Counted from the first letter of the stretch, positions 49,449-58,405 are shown. The stretch is DNA of 64,000 bases from Spongiactinospora rosea (GCF_003315795.1 NZ_QMEY01000015.1:62001-126000), one strand, 5' to 3'. The notes: generated by a model from the letters alone, not told the origin. Made by a program: numbers and translations.

Positions 49449-50132
49449 CTAGTCCGGGACCAGCCCGGCCCGGTGCGCGAGGATCGCGGCCTGCACCCTG
49501 TTGTCCAGCCCGAGACGCGTCAGGATGCGGTTGACCCGGCCTTTCACGGTGGCCTCTGTGACCTGGAGGCTGCCGGCGATCTGCGCGTTGGACAGGCCGC
49601 GCGCGACCAGGATGAGCACGTGCAGCTCGCGGTCGGTGAGCGCGCCGAGCCGATCGGCGCCCGGCCTTTGCGCCCCGCCGGGCAGGAGCCCGGCGGGCAG
49701 CCCGCTGAAGGCGCTGATCAGGCGCTTGGCGACGGTGGGCGCCAGCATCGCCTGCCCGTCGGCGACGACGCGGATGGCCTGGGCGAGTTCGTCGGGCTCG
49801 CTGTTCTTGAGCAGGAAGCCGTCGGCCCCCGCGTGCAGCGCGGCGTAGACGTACTCGTCGAGGTCGAAGGTGGTGAGCACCAGGACGCGCGGCGGCGGGC
49901 CGGGGTGCGGCCAGGACGCGGTGATCCGCCGGGTCGCCTCCACGCCGGTCGTACCGGGCATGCGCACGTCCATCAGGATCACGTCCGGCCGCAGCTCGGC
50001 CGCGCGGGTCACCGCCTCCTCGCCGTCCGCGGCCTCGCCGATCACCTTCAGGCCCGTACGGCGGTCGATGACCACGCGCAGCGCCGTGCGGACGATCTCC
50101 TGATCGTCCGCGATCAGGATCCGGATCGTCAT
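49449..50132 (-). CDS. NarL/LuxR-type response regulator
   Basis: 227 residues. Receiver domain at the N-terminus: acidic pocket D9-D10, phosphoacceptor D55 (ILMDVRMPG), T near LTTFD and K in FLLKN. The LuxR/NarL HTH is ALTDRELHVLILVARGLSNAQIAGSLQVTEATVKGRVNRILTRLGLDNRVQA. It pairs with the histidine kinase encoded upstream, whose stop overlaps a GTG two codons before this ATG (50138). Target genes cannot be read from the sequence. Confidence 0.92.
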   Translation of the reverse strand: MTIRILIADDQEIVRTALRVVIDRRTGLKVIGEAADGEEAVTRAAELRPDVILMDVRMPGTTGVEATRRITASWPHPGPPPRVLVLTTFDLDEYVYAALHAGADGFLLKNSEPDELAQAIRVVADGQAMLAPTVAKRLISAFSGLPAGLLPGGAQRPGADRLGALTDRELHVLILVARGLSNAQIAGSLQVTEATVKGRVNRILTRLGLDNRVQAAILAHRAGLVPD

Positions 50133-50134
50133 CC

Positions 50135-51262
50135 TCACACCGTCCCGACGGGCAGGATCACGCGCACCCGCCAGCCGCCCCGCGCGGTCGCGGCGGCGTC
50201 GATGGTGCCCTCCAGCAGCGCGGCCCGCTCGCGCATGCCGATCAGCCCCAGGCCGGTGCCGGGCGCGGAACGGTGATCGGCGGCGGGCGGCCCGTTGTCC
50301 ACGACGATCGACAGCTCGCCGCCGGAGACGCGGACGCGGACGTCCACCTCGACGGGACCGGCGTGTTTGAGCACGTTGGTCAGCGCCTCCTGGACGATCC
50401 GATAGGCGCAGACCTCCACCGCGGGCGGCAGATCTGCGGCCTTCTCATCGAGCGAGGCGCGGACCCGGCAGCCGGCCGCCACCGCCGCCTCGGTCAGCAT
50501 GTCCAGGTGCCGCAGGGACGGCTCGGGCGACGGCCGGCCGGGGTCGGTGGCGAGCAGTCCCAGCAGCCTGCGCATCTCGCTCAGCGCGACGTCGGCCGTC
50601 TCGCCGATCCTGCGGGCCCCGTCGCGGGCGAGCACCGGGTCATCGGCGAGCACATCGGTCACCGCCCTGCTCTGTACCGCGATGGCGCTCACGTGGTGGG
50701 CGACCACGTCGTGCAGGTCGCGGGCGATGCGGGCGCGCTCGGCGGTGACCGCCCTGGCGGTGCTGATCTCCCGTTCCGCGGCCAGCCTGCGGGTCAGCTC
50801 GCGCAGGCGTTCGGCGTCCGCCCTGATCCGGCGCTGGCCGCTGCCCGCCGCCCACGCCGCGACCTGGACCGAAATCAGCACGAACGCCTCCACCGCCTGC
50901 AGCCGGCCGGTGACCAGCCTCGGCGAGACCTCCGCCGCGACCGAGAGCGCGATCGCGGCCAGGCTCCACGGCCAGGCGACATGACGGGCGACGGTGTAGA
51001 CGGCCACCGCCAGGTACAACGGGCCCGCGCTCAGCCGCTCCTCGCCCAGGGTGAGGACCTGCTCGGCCGCGAACGCCGCGGCCGTGACGCCCAGCACCGG
51101 CCAGGGCGAGAGGCGGCGGACGGCCAGCGGGACGGTCTGCAGCAACCCGAGGCCGACCACCGCCGGGCTCGCCGTCCCCTGCGGGGAGACCACCGCCCAG
51201 AGGGCCAGTACGGCGGCGAGCGCCGCGTCACCGGCCCAGGCGCGTAACCGAGGTCCATGCAT
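50135..51262 (-). CDS. Sensor histidine kinase (NarL-type, HisKA_3)
   Basis: 375 residues. The N-terminal half has four to five hydrophobic segments (DAALAAVLALWAVVSP, VLGVTAAAFAAEQV, GPLYLAVAVYTVARHVAWPW, VEAFVLISVQVAAWAAG), a membrane sensor without a large extracellular loop. The HisKA_3 box is RARIARDLHDVVAHHVSAIAVQ, the HATPase includes ALTNVLKHAG and TGLGLIGMRERAALLEG. It phosphorylates the response regulator encoded downstream with overlapping start/stop. Signal unknown. Confidence 0.92.
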   Translation of the reverse strand: MHGPRLRAWAGDAALAAVLALWAVVSPQGTASPAVVGLGLLQTVPLAVRRLSPWPVLGVTAAAFAAEQVLTLGEERLSAGPLYLAVAVYTVARHVAWPWSLAAIALSVAAEVSPRLVTGRLQAVEAFVLISVQVAAWAAGSGQRRIRADAERLRELTRRLAAEREISTARAVTAERARIARDLHDVVAHHVSAIAVQSRAVTDVLADDPVLARDGARRIGETADVALSEMRRLLGLLATDPGRPSPEPSLRHLDMLTEAAVAAGCRVRASLDEKAADLPPAVEVCAYRIVQEALTNVLKHAGPVEVDVRVRVSGGELSIVVDNGPPAADHRSAPGTGLGLIGMRERAALLEGTIDAAATARGGWRVRVILPVGTV

Positions 51263-51415
51263 CGATCACAGCTTAGGCGCGCGCGTGCGGGTCGGGCCCG
51301 CTCACGGATCGAAGGTTCCGCCGGTGCGGCGCGGTTCCGCCTGGAGGGGGAGCACCGGTTCGGCGCTGGTGCGGAGGTACGGCGACCTTGATCACCGTAG
51401 CGTCGAACGCGGGAG

Positions 51416-51652
51416 GTGAGTCACCGTGCGACTCCACTGCGCGCCTTCGCCTACACCTTCGGCAAGTTCCTGAGCAACCTGATGGTGCCGACCGCGATGG
51501 CGCTCGCCCTGGCCGTCACCGCGCTGGTGATGGTCGTGGTCAGGGGCGAGGCCCCGGGCATCGACCTGGCGGCGCTCTACCTGCCGATCCTGCTGTCCAC
51601 GCTGCCCATGCCGGCGGGGGCGGTGGCACGCCACCCGCTGACCAATCACTGA
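51416..51652 (+). pseudogene. ABC-2 permease N-terminal fragment
   Basis: About 78 codons. LRAFAYTFGKFLSNLMVPTAMALALAVTALVMVVVRGEAPGIDLAALYLPILLSTLPM resembles the beginning of an ABC-2 permease (GKFLSNL is typical of the second membrane helix region), but it ends after two hydrophobic segments. There is no ATPase partner. It is a decayed fragment between the histidine kinase and the peptidase gene. Confidence 0.45.
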
Positions 51653-51676
51653 TTTCTCATCGAAGGAGACACCACC

Positions 51677-53161
51677 ATGCCGAAACGGCACTTACCTCTC
51701 GCGCTCACGCTCGGCGCCGTGCTGGCCGCCCTCGCGCCGGTCCCGCCCGCATCCGCCTCCGCGGACGCCTGCCCGGTCGTGGACGGAACGGCCGCGCGGT
51801 GCGGAAACGTCACCGTGCCGCTGATCCGGTCCGACCCCGCCGCGGGCACCACCCGCGTCGCCTACGCCCTGCTGCCCCGCACCCGCACGAGCCGCCCCGC
51901 GGCCGGTACGGTCATGCTGGTGCCCGGCGGACCCGGCGACCCGGCCATCGCCCAGGCACAGGACTTCGCCACGACCACGGCGGCGCTGCGCGCCGACCAT
52001 GACCTGCTGCTGGTCGACCCGCGCGGCATCGGCCGCTCCCAGCGGCACGACTGCGGCCTCCCCGCGGACTACCTGCGGCTGTCCTACGAGCGCCAGACCG
52101 ACGAGGTCGGCAGGTGCGGACGGCGGTTCGGGGCCAAGGCGCGGGCGTTCACCTCGGCGGAACTGGCCGACGACCTGGACGCCGTACGGGAACACCTCGG
52201 CATCGACCGGGTCTTCCCTTACGGCCTTTCCTACGGCACCTACCTGAGCACCATCTACGCCGCGCGGCACCCCGGCCACACCCAGGGCATCGTCCAGTCC
52301 GGGGCCTACCCCGTGCGCTTCGACCCGCTGGCCCGCCCCGGCGCGCAGACCGTGGAGCGGGCGCTGCGGCGCCTGTGCGCCCGCAGCGGCGGCGCCTGCC
52401 GCGGTGAAGAGGCGGTCGCGAACCTCAAGCGGCTCGCCGCCCGCCTGCGGCACAAGCCCATCCCCTTCCGGATCGAGGTCTCCGGCCGCCCCCGGACCAT
52501 GAAGCTCGGCGAACGCATGCTCGCCCTGATGCACCTGTACGTGGCCAGCCTCGGCGGCGTCCCGCACGCCTGGACCGAACTGCCCGCCGCGGTCGCGGAG
52601 GCGGTCGCGGGGGACACGAGGGCGCTCATCGCCCTGGCCCAGAAGGTGAGCGAGCAGCTGGGGCGGTCCCTGCCGCCCGAGTCGCGGGCGGTCCTGGCCA
52701 TGTCCGTGTCGATCCAGTGCAACGACTACCCGGCCGTGTGGGACCGGAAGACCCCGCCCTCCCGCCGTCCCGCCGTTCTGGCCAAGGCCCTGCGGCGGGC
52801 CGAGGGGGAGTTCGGGCCGTTCAGCGCGCGAAGCTGGTACGAGGCGTTCAACGAGAACTACAACTGCCAGAAGTGGCCGGGCGCCCTCGGCCCCGCCGAG
52901 CCGGGTCCCGCCCCCGGCGTCCCGGTGCTCGTGCTGTCCGGCGAACTCGACACCAACACCCCCGTTCCGCAGGGACGTGAGGCGGCGGCGCAGTTCCCTT
53001 CAGCCACGTTCGTCGAGGTCCCCTCCGCCGGGCACGTGCCCACCGAGGAGGACAGCGGCTGCGCGGCCCGGCTGGCGGCCACCTTCATCCGCACCGGCTC
53101 CACCGGCGACCGCTCCTGCCTGAAGTCCATCCCGCCCCTGCCGGTCCGCCGCACCCGCTGA
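51677..53161 (+). CDS. Secreted Tap-like alpha/beta hydrolase (tripeptidyl aminopeptidase family)
   Basis: 494 residues. A Sec signal peptide is visible (MPKRHLPLALTLGAVLAALAPVPPASASA). Hydrolase landmarks: oxyanion GGPGD near 83, nucleophile in GLSYGTYLS near 190, Asp in VLSGELDTNTP and His in PSAGHVPTEED near the C-terminus. Cys residues (C33, C43 and others) suggest disulfides in an extracellular enzyme. The family removes tri- or dipeptides from the N-termini of extracellular proteins or acts on other peptides. RBS GAAGGAGA. It converges on a second member 2 bp beyond its stop. Confidence 0.88.
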   Translation: MPKRHLPLALTLGAVLAALAPVPPASASADACPVVDGTAARCGNVTVPLIRSDPAAGTTRVAYALLPRTRTSRPAAGTVMLVPGGPGDPAIAQAQDFATTTAALRADHDLLLVDPRGIGRSQRHDCGLPADYLRLSYERQTDEVGRCGRRFGAKARAFTSAELADDLDAVREHLGIDRVFPYGLSYGTYLSTIYAARHPGHTQGIVQSGAYPVRFDPLARPGAQTVERALRRLCARSGGACRGEEAVANLKRLAARLRHKPIPFRIEVSGRPRTMKLGERMLALMHLYVASLGGVPHAWTELPAAVAEAVAGDTRALIALAQKVSEQLGRSLPPESRAVLAMSVSIQCNDYPAVWDRKTPPSRRPAVLAKALRRAEGEFGPFSARSWYEAFNENYNCQKWPGALGPAEPGPAPGVPVLVLSGELDTNTPVPQGREAAAQFPSATFVEVPSAGHVPTEEDSGCAARLAATFIRTGSTGDRSCLKSIPPLPVRRTR

Positions 53162-53163
53162 TG

Positions 53164-54702
53164 TCAGCCCGCCGGAGCGCCGCCCGCCTCGCAGGTCAGG
53201 TCGCCGCCGGGCAGGACACCGTCGATCAGGTACCGGTTGACGGCGGTGTCCACGCAGCCGTTGCCCGCCACGAGATAGGCGCCGTGCCGGTGGGCCCCGC
53301 GAAGGGTGATCATGCGGGAACCGGCCAGCGCCCGGTGCATGGCCTGCTGCTCGGGATAGGTCGTGGCGGGGTCGCCGTCGGCACCGGTGATCAGCACGGG
53401 GACGTCGTTGGCGACCGTGGTGGGGGCCTCCACCGGCGTGATGGGCCAGAACGCGCACGGGGTGATGTTCTGGGCCAGCGGCCCGAACAGCGGCTCGGCG
53501 GCCCGGAGGGCCTGGATGTCGCGATAGTAGGTCTCCGGGTCGCGGGCGGCGGCCCGGTCGGCGCAGAAGATCGAGATCTGCGCGCCGGAGCCCGGGTCGG
53601 CGGCCATGTGCGTGAAGAAGTCCTTCAGCGACGGCGTGGGAACGGCAGGGCCGCCGCGGGCGGCGGCGGCCAGCACCCGCACCTCGGCGGCGAAGCCCGC
53701 GTACGCCTCCGCGGTGTCGCTGTAGAGGCGCGTGAAGTACAGCAGGGGGACGTGGCGGGAGTCGATCCGGTACTCCCCGATCCGCAGCGGACGCCGGGCG
53801 GCGGCCCGGTCGATGCCCGCCACGGTGGCCAGGACCTCGGCCGTGGTGGCGCCCAGCCCGTACTCGCCGTCGCGCCCGGCGGCCCACCCGGCCCAGCTCC
53901 GCAGCGCGGCGCTGGACGCCGGGGCGTTCCCGCCCATCGGGCCCGGCCCGCGAACCGCCGGGTCCTCCGCGCTGTCCAGCACGAACCGGTCGGCCCGCTC
54001 GCCGAACAACTGCGTGTAGACCGCGCCCAGATAGGTGCCGTAGGAGTAGCCGAGGTAGGACAGCTTGGGCTCGCCCAGGGCGGCGCGGATCACGTCCATG
54101 TCGCGGGCGGTGTTGCGGGTGGAGGCGTACGGCAGCACGTCGCGATAGTCGCGCGCGCACCCGGCCGCCAGCCTGCGCATCGTGGCCGCGCTCCGGTCGA
54201 AGGTACGGCGGTCCGGCCCCGCGGACTGGAGGTAGGTGCCGATCTTCCAGTCGCACGTGATCGGCGTGCTGCGGCCCACGAAACGCGGATCCATCCCGAT
54301 CACGTCATAACGGGCGCCGAGGGCGGGCACGGCCTGGCCGAGGGTCGCCAGCGCCAGCCCGGACTCCCCCGGGCCGCCGGGGTTGGTCAGCAGGACGCCC
54401 CGCCGCCTCGCCGGGTCGGCGGCCTTGACCCTGGAGATCGCCACCGAGATGGTCCGCCCCCAGGGCCTGCGGTAGTCCAGCGGGACGACGACCTCGGCGC
54501 ACCGGGCGCCCGCCGCGTCCAGGGCCTCGCCCGTCTTGTCGCCGGGTGCCGTCCGGCAGCCGTGCCAGTCGAGTTCTTGCCGGTGGAAGGGGGCCGGCCG
54601 GTCGGCTCCGAAACGGCTTTCCGCCTGGGCCGGGGCGACGCTCAGGCCGGTGGCGGCCAGCACGAGGGCGGCCAGGGCGGCGGTGCGATGCGACTGCGGC
54701 AA
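53164..54702 (-). CDS. Secreted Tap-like alpha/beta hydrolase (tripeptidyl aminopeptidase family)
   Basis: 512 residues from a TTG start with AGGGAG six bases upstream; no ATG or GTG fits better. The signal peptide is MPQSHRTAALAALVLAATGLSVAPAQAE. Landmarks: NPGGPGESG, nucleophile GYSYGTYLGA, Asp in ITGADGDPATTY, His in RGAHRHGAYL. The TAP C-terminal domain is present (PVEAPTTVANDVPVLI...CVDTAVNRYLIDGVLPGGDLTCE). Only about as similar to its convergent neighbour as any two family members, so not a recent duplicate. TTG initiation may give low expression. Confidence 0.85.
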   Translation of the reverse strand: MPQSHRTAALAALVLAATGLSVAPAQAESRFGADRPAPFHRQELDWHGCRTAPGDKTGEALDAAGARCAEVVVPLDYRRPWGRTISVAISRVKAADPARRRGVLLTNPGGPGESGLALATLGQAVPALGARYDVIGMDPRFVGRSTPITCDWKIGTYLQSAGPDRRTFDRSAATMRRLAAGCARDYRDVLPYASTRNTARDMDVIRAALGEPKLSYLGYSYGTYLGAVYTQLFGERADRFVLDSAEDPAVRGPGPMGGNAPASSAALRSWAGWAAGRDGEYGLGATTAEVLATVAGIDRAAARRPLRIGEYRIDSRHVPLLYFTRLYSDTAEAYAGFAAEVRVLAAAARGGPAVPTPSLKDFFTHMAADPGSGAQISIFCADRAAARDPETYYRDIQALRAAEPLFGPLAQNITPCAFWPITPVEAPTTVANDVPVLITGADGDPATTYPEQQAMHRALAGSRMITLRGAHRHGAYLVAGNGCVDTAVNRYLIDGVLPGGDLTCEAGGAPAG

Positions 54703-54883
54703 CGGGGGCTCCCTGCTCGATGGCTGAGGTAGGAGGGGGCGGTCGCACGGGCGACCCGCCTCCCGCGTACGACGCTAGGGCGAGCGACGTACGCGTACCT
54801 CGGCACCGCGGCCGAACCCGCCTTCCCCCTCCCGGCGGAACCCCGCCGCCGCAGCGGAACTTTCGATCCGCCGCCGCGGGCGC

Positions 54884-55687
54884 TCAGCGGTTCAGGTCGC
54901 GGTAGCGCCGGGTGGCCAGCGGGGCGAACACGGCGATCAGCACGAGCGGCCAGGCCAGCGCGAGCGCGATGGCGTGTTCGGCGGCGAAGGAGGCGGCCGC
55001 CGGTCCCGGATTGCCGAACAGGTCCCGGACCGCCGCGACGGTGGCCGACAGCGGGTTCCACTCCGCCACCGCCGCCAGCCAGGCGGGCATCGTCTCCGGC
55101 GGCACGAACGTGTTGGACACGAACGCCAGCGGCCAGACCAGGATCTGCATCGCCGTCAGCATCTCCGGCCTGCCCACCACCAGCCCGAGCCAGATGCCGA
55201 CCCACAACATCGCCAAGCGCAGCAGGAGCAGCAGCCCGAACGCGGCCAGCGCCCGCCCCGCGCCCTCGTGGAAGCGCCAGCCGACGGCCAGCCCGCAGAT
55301 CACCATCACGGCCAGGCCGAGAACGGAGTTGAGCAGGTCGGCGACGCTGCGCCCGGCCACGACCGCCGAACCGCTCATCGGCATGGACCGGAAGCGGTCG
55401 GTGACGCCCTTGGCCGCGTCCCCCGCCACCGCGGCGAAGGTCGTCTCGATGCCGAACAGCATGGTCATCGCGAACATGCCGGGCATCAGGAACTCCCGGT
55501 AGTCGCCGCCGCCCGGCAGCGCGACGGCCCCGCCGAACAGGTAGCCGAACATCAGCACGATCATCACGGGGAACAGCAGCCCGATCACGATCTGCGCGGG
55601 CTGGTTGACCCAGTGCGTCAGGTCGCGGCGGGTGATCGTCCAGGTGTCGGCGACGGCCCAGCCGAGCCGTCCGAACATCGCGGTCAT
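54884..55687 (-). CDS. ABC-2 exporter permease (DrrB-like)
   Basis: 267 residues with about six membrane segments. Near the N-terminus it has the TWTITRRDLTHWVNQPAQIVIGLLFPVMIVLMFGYLFGGAV segment of DrrB-type permeases. GKGVTDRFRSMPMS (here AKGVTDRFRSMPMSGSAVVAGRSVADL) is the E-loop-like coupling motif. It partners with the ATPase encoded upstream, overlapping it by 4 bp (ATGA). DrrAB-type exporters remove hydrophobic antibiotics or lipids. The upstream TetR gene is divergent. Confidence 0.9.
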   Translation of the reverse strand: MTAMFGRLGWAVADTWTITRRDLTHWVNQPAQIVIGLLFPVMIVLMFGYLFGGAVALPGGGDYREFLMPGMFAMTMLFGIETTFAAVAGDAAKGVTDRFRSMPMSGSAVVAGRSVADLLNSVLGLAVMVICGLAVGWRFHEGAGRALAAFGLLLLLRLAMLWVGIWLGLVVGRPEMLTAMQILVWPLAFVSNTFVPPETMPAWLAAVAEWNPLSATVAAVRDLFGNPGPAAASFAAEHAIALALAWPLVLIAVFAPLATRRYRDLNR

Positions 55688-56634
55688 GACCGCCCTCCCG
55701 TCAGGGTCAGGAACACCTCGTCGAGCGTCGGCCGGCGCACCGCGATGTCCTCGGCGGCGATGTCGCGTTCGCGCAGGGCCCGGGTCAGGTCGCCGAGCGC
55801 GGCCACCCGTTCCTCCACCGGGACGCTGACCCGGCGGACGGCGGGCTCGGCGTGCGGCTCACCGAGGCCCACCTTGGCCAGGATCTCGGTGACGGCCGCG
55901 AGGTCACGGCGTTCGCGTACGACCACGTCGATGCGGTCGCCGCCGATCTGTGACTTCAGCTCCTCGGGTGTGCCGCGGGCGATGACCCGCCCGTGGTCGA
56001 TGACGCAGATCATGCCGGCCAGGCGGTCGGCCTCCTCCAGGTACTGGGTGGTGAGCAGTACGGTGGTGCCGCTCGCGACCAGGTCGCGCACGGCGTCCCA
56101 CATCTCGTTGCGCGCGCCGGGGTCCAGGCCGGTGGTGGGCTCGTCCAGGAACAGCACCTTGGGGCGCAGGATCAGCCCGGCGGCCAGGTCGAGCCGCCGC
56201 CGCATGCCGCCGGAGTAGCGACCGGCGGGTTTTCGGCCGGTGCCGGCCAGGCCGAAGCGCTCCAGCAGTTCGTCCGCGCGGCGGGCGGCGGCCGCACTCC
56301 CCAGGTGGGAGAGCCGGGCGAACATCTCCAGGTTCTGCCGTCCGCTGAGCTGTTCGTCCACGGCGGCGTGCTGGCCGACCAGGCCGATGCTGCGCCGTAC
56401 GCCGGCCGGGTCGCGGGCCACGTCGATGCCGGCCACCAGGGCACGGCCCGCGTCGGCGCGCAGCAGCGTCGACAGGATCCGCACGGCGGTGGTCTTGCCC
56501 GCCCCGTTGGGCCCGAGCAGGCCGCACACCGCGCCGGCCGGGACGTCGAGGTCCAGCCCGTCCAGCGCGGCGGACCCGCGATAGCTCTTGCGCAGGCCCT
56601 CGGTCAGTACGGCGGGGCAGGGGGAATCGCTCAT
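55684..56634 (-). CDS. ABC exporter ATPase (DrrA-like)
   Basis: 316 residues. Walker A GPNGAGKTT near 40, signature YSGGMRRRLDLAAGL, Walker B VLFLDEPTTGLDPGARNEMW, and the DrrA-type C-terminal DATP (RRPTLDEVFLTLTGG). It energises the permease encoded next. I chose the ATG giving MSDSPCPAV, which lies just before the family's conserved beginning; the frame continues upstream into shadow coding. Divergent from the TetR gene across 84 bp with a 21-bp dyad. Confidence 0.92.
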   Translation of the reverse strand: MSDSPCPAVLTEGLRKSYRGSAALDGLDLDVPAGAVCGLLGPNGAGKTTAVRILSTLLRADAGRALVAGIDVARDPAGVRRSIGLVGQHAAVDEQLSGRQNLEMFARLSHLGSAAAARRADELLERFGLAGTGRKPAGRYSGGMRRRLDLAAGLILRPKVLFLDEPTTGLDPGARNEMWDAVRDLVASGTTVLLTTQYLEEADRLAGMICVIDHGRVIARGTPEELKSQIGGDRIDVVVRERRDLAAVTEILAKVGLGEPHAEPAVRRVSVPVEERVAALGDLTRALRERDIAAEDIAVRRPTLDEVFLTLTGGRS

Positions 56635-56646
56635 CACACCTCCTAA

Positions 56647-56696
56647 ACTCTTTACGCCGTAGAGAGTAGCATGGAACAACGTACAGCGTAGAGAGT
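56647..56696. promoter_or_regulatory. Dyad plus second half-site between DrrA-like and TetR genes
   Basis: ACTCTTTACGCCGTAGAGAGT at 56647-56667 pairs at 19 of 21 positions with itself. The second stretch 56676-56696 repeats its right arm (GCGTAGAGAGT) 29 bp away but has a poor left arm. Both lie in the divergent gap and cover the probable promoters. Likely operator of the TetR at 56719. Confidence 0.65.
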
Positions 56697-56718
56697 TTTT
56701 GGCGGGGACAATGTGAGG

Positions 56719-57483
56719 ATGACGACCGAGTACAGCGGCAGCGGTGACCCACGGCGCAGCATCGAACTGCTGTGGGGCGTCCAGGAGCGTCCGCGGCGCG
56801 GCCCCAAGCCGAAGCTGACCGTGCCGCAGATCGCCGCGGTGGCCGTCGCCGTCGCCGACCAGGAAGGGCTCGCCGCGCTGTCCATGCGCCGCCTGGCCGA
56901 ACAGCTCGGCGTCACCGCGATGTCGCTGTACACCTACGTCCCCGGCAAGGCCGAGCTGATCGACCTGATGCTCGACACCGTCAACGGCGAGCCGGACATG
57001 CCCGCCGACCTGCCCGGCGGCTGGCGCGGGCGGCTGCGGCACATCGCCTGCCAGAACCGCGCGATGTACCTGCGCCACCCCTGGCTGCTCCAGGTCGCCA
57101 CCAGCCGCCCGCCGCTCGGCCCCAACCTGGTCGCCAAGTACGACTACGAGCTGCGGGCCCTGGACGGCATCGGCCTGACCGACGTGGAGATGGACCTGAC
57201 GCTCTCGATGATCAACGACTATGTGCACGGCGCGGCCAGGGGCGCGCTGCACGCCGTGCAGGTCCGCGACAGTTCCGAGGTCACCGACCAGGAGTGGTGG
57301 GAGCGGGCCGCGCCCGTGCTGTCCAAGGTCCTGCGGCCCGAGCGCTACCCGACCGCCTCGCGGGTGGGGGTGGCCGCCGGTCAGGAGTTCGACGCGGCGT
57401 ACGACCCCGAGCGGTCCTTCGCCTTCGGCCTGGACCGGCTCCTGGACGGTGTGGCGGCCCTGATCGCCGCCCGCACGGACTGA
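56719..57483 (+). CDS. TetR-family regulator (TetR/TetR_C-type)
   Basis: 254 residues. The HTH starts late, at about residue 30, after a charged arm: LTVPQIAAVAVAVADQEGLAALSMRRLAEQLGVTAMSLYTYVPGKAELIDLMLDTV. The C-terminal domain is of the TetR_C group (LSMINDYVHGAARGALHAV). It is divergent from the DrrAB-like exporter and has a dyad in the gap, so it probably represses the exporter and responds to its substrate. A GTG two codons earlier (56713) is an alternative start. Confidence 0.9.
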   Translation: MTTEYSGSGDPRRSIELLWGVQERPRRGPKPKLTVPQIAAVAVAVADQEGLAALSMRRLAEQLGVTAMSLYTYVPGKAELIDLMLDTVNGEPDMPADLPGGWRGRLRHIACQNRAMYLRHPWLLQVATSRPPLGPNLVAKYDYELRALDGIGLTDVEMDLTLSMINDYVHGAARGALHAVQVRDSSEVTDQEWWERAAPVLSKVLRPERYPTASRVGVAAGQEFDAAYDPERSFAFGLDRLLDGVAALIAARTD

Positions 57484-57568
57484 CCCGGGCCGTGTCCGGT
57501 ACGGCGTGCCCGCTCCGACGTTCCTCGCGAGCGCCGCCGGCAAGGGGGGCGCGCCGAGAGGAGAGACC

Positions 57569-57991
57569 GTGAAGTACATGATCATGATGTTCGGTTCGCA
57601 GCGGGACTACGACATGCTGACCGGCAGGCCCGGCGGCACTCCGCCGTGGACGGAGGAGGACATCGCCGCCCTGCACGCCTTCATGGAGAAGTGGAACAGG
57701 GACCTGGTGGAGTCCGGGGAGTTCGTGGACGGCCAGGGGCTCAGCGCCCCGGTGCACGCCCGGCGGGTCGAGCTGCGCGACGGCGTGCCGGTCGTCACCG
57801 ACGGCCCCTACGCCGAGACCCAGGAGGTGCTGGCCGGTTACACGATCGTGGAGTGCGACGGCTTCGACCGGGCCACGCAGATCGCCGCGCTGCTGGCCGG
57901 CACCCCGCACCCGCAGGGCACGGCCCTCTCTCACGAGTGGTATGTCGACGTGCGCCCGATCGCCGGGGGCCCGCCGCAGATCGAGGCGTGA
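57569..57991 (+). CDS. YCII-related (DGPF) domain protein
   Basis: 140 residues from GTG, preceded by GAGAGGAGAG. VKYMIMMFGSQRDYDML begins the fold; VVTDGPYAETQEVLAGYTIVECDGFDRATQIAALL is the DGPF signature. In actinomycetes this family is encoded next to ECF sigma factors, and here the next gene is the remnant of one, overlapping by 4 bp (GTGA), so the pair was probably one unit. Confidence 0.88.
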   Translation: MKYMIMMFGSQRDYDMLTGRPGGTPPWTEEDIAALHAFMEKWNRDLVESGEFVDGQGLSAPVHARRVELRDGVPVVTDGPYAETQEVLAGYTIVECDGFDRATQIAALLAGTPHPQGTALSHEWYVDVRPIAGGPPQIEA

Positions 57992-58383
57992 GCGGCCGGA
58001 TGCGCCGGGCCGGGACCGAGGATCTGCTGCGCGAGCTCACGCCGCGGGTCCTCGGCGCGGTCGTACGCCGCTACGGGCACTTCGACACCGCCGAGGACGC
58101 CGTCCAGGAGGCGCTGCTGGCCGCGGCGCGAAGCTGGCCGGACGGCGGCACGCCGGACGACCCGGGCCTGGCCCTGCTGCCCGCCATCGAGTCGGACGAG
58201 CGGATGGCGGGCGACCACCGCCCGCACGCCGTACGCGCGCACCTGCTGGAGATGGCCGGCGAACATGCCGCGGCGCGCGCGGCCTACCTGGCCGCCGCCG
58301 AGCGCACCACCAGCCTCCCCCAGCAGCGCTACCTGCACACACGCGCGGCCCGGCTGGTTGCCGGCCCTCGTAGTGACCGATAA
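57988..58383 (+). pseudogene. ECF sigma factor (sigma-70, SigJ/DUF6596-type) with large internal deletion
   Basis: 131 residues against about 400 for the family. The N-terminal piece (TEDLLRELTPRVLGAVVRRYGHFDTAEDAVQEALLAAARSWPDGGTPDDP) is the start of sigma region 2. The next residues, GLALLPAIESDERMAGDHRPHAVRAHLLEMAGEHAAARAAYLAAAERTTSLPQQRYLHTRAARL, are the far C-terminus of the DUF6596 tail. About 270 residues, including region 2.3-2.4 and region 4, are missing in frame. The product cannot recognise promoters. Its end lies inside the 16-bp inverted repeat that precedes the tetR gene. Confidence 0.75.
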
Positions 58384-58405
58384 TCTGAAATCGGTCACTA
58401 CGAGG
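58366..58405. promoter_or_regulatory. Perfect 16-bp inverted repeat, likely TetR operator
   Basis: Arms CCTCGTAGTGACCGAT (58366-58381) and ATCGGTCACTACGAGG (58390-58405) with an 8-bp spacer. It lies 14 bp before the TetR start codon and spans the stop of the sigma remnant. Length and perfection exceed typical TetR sites; it may hold two half-overlapping sites, or act as both terminator and operator. Confidence 0.75.
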
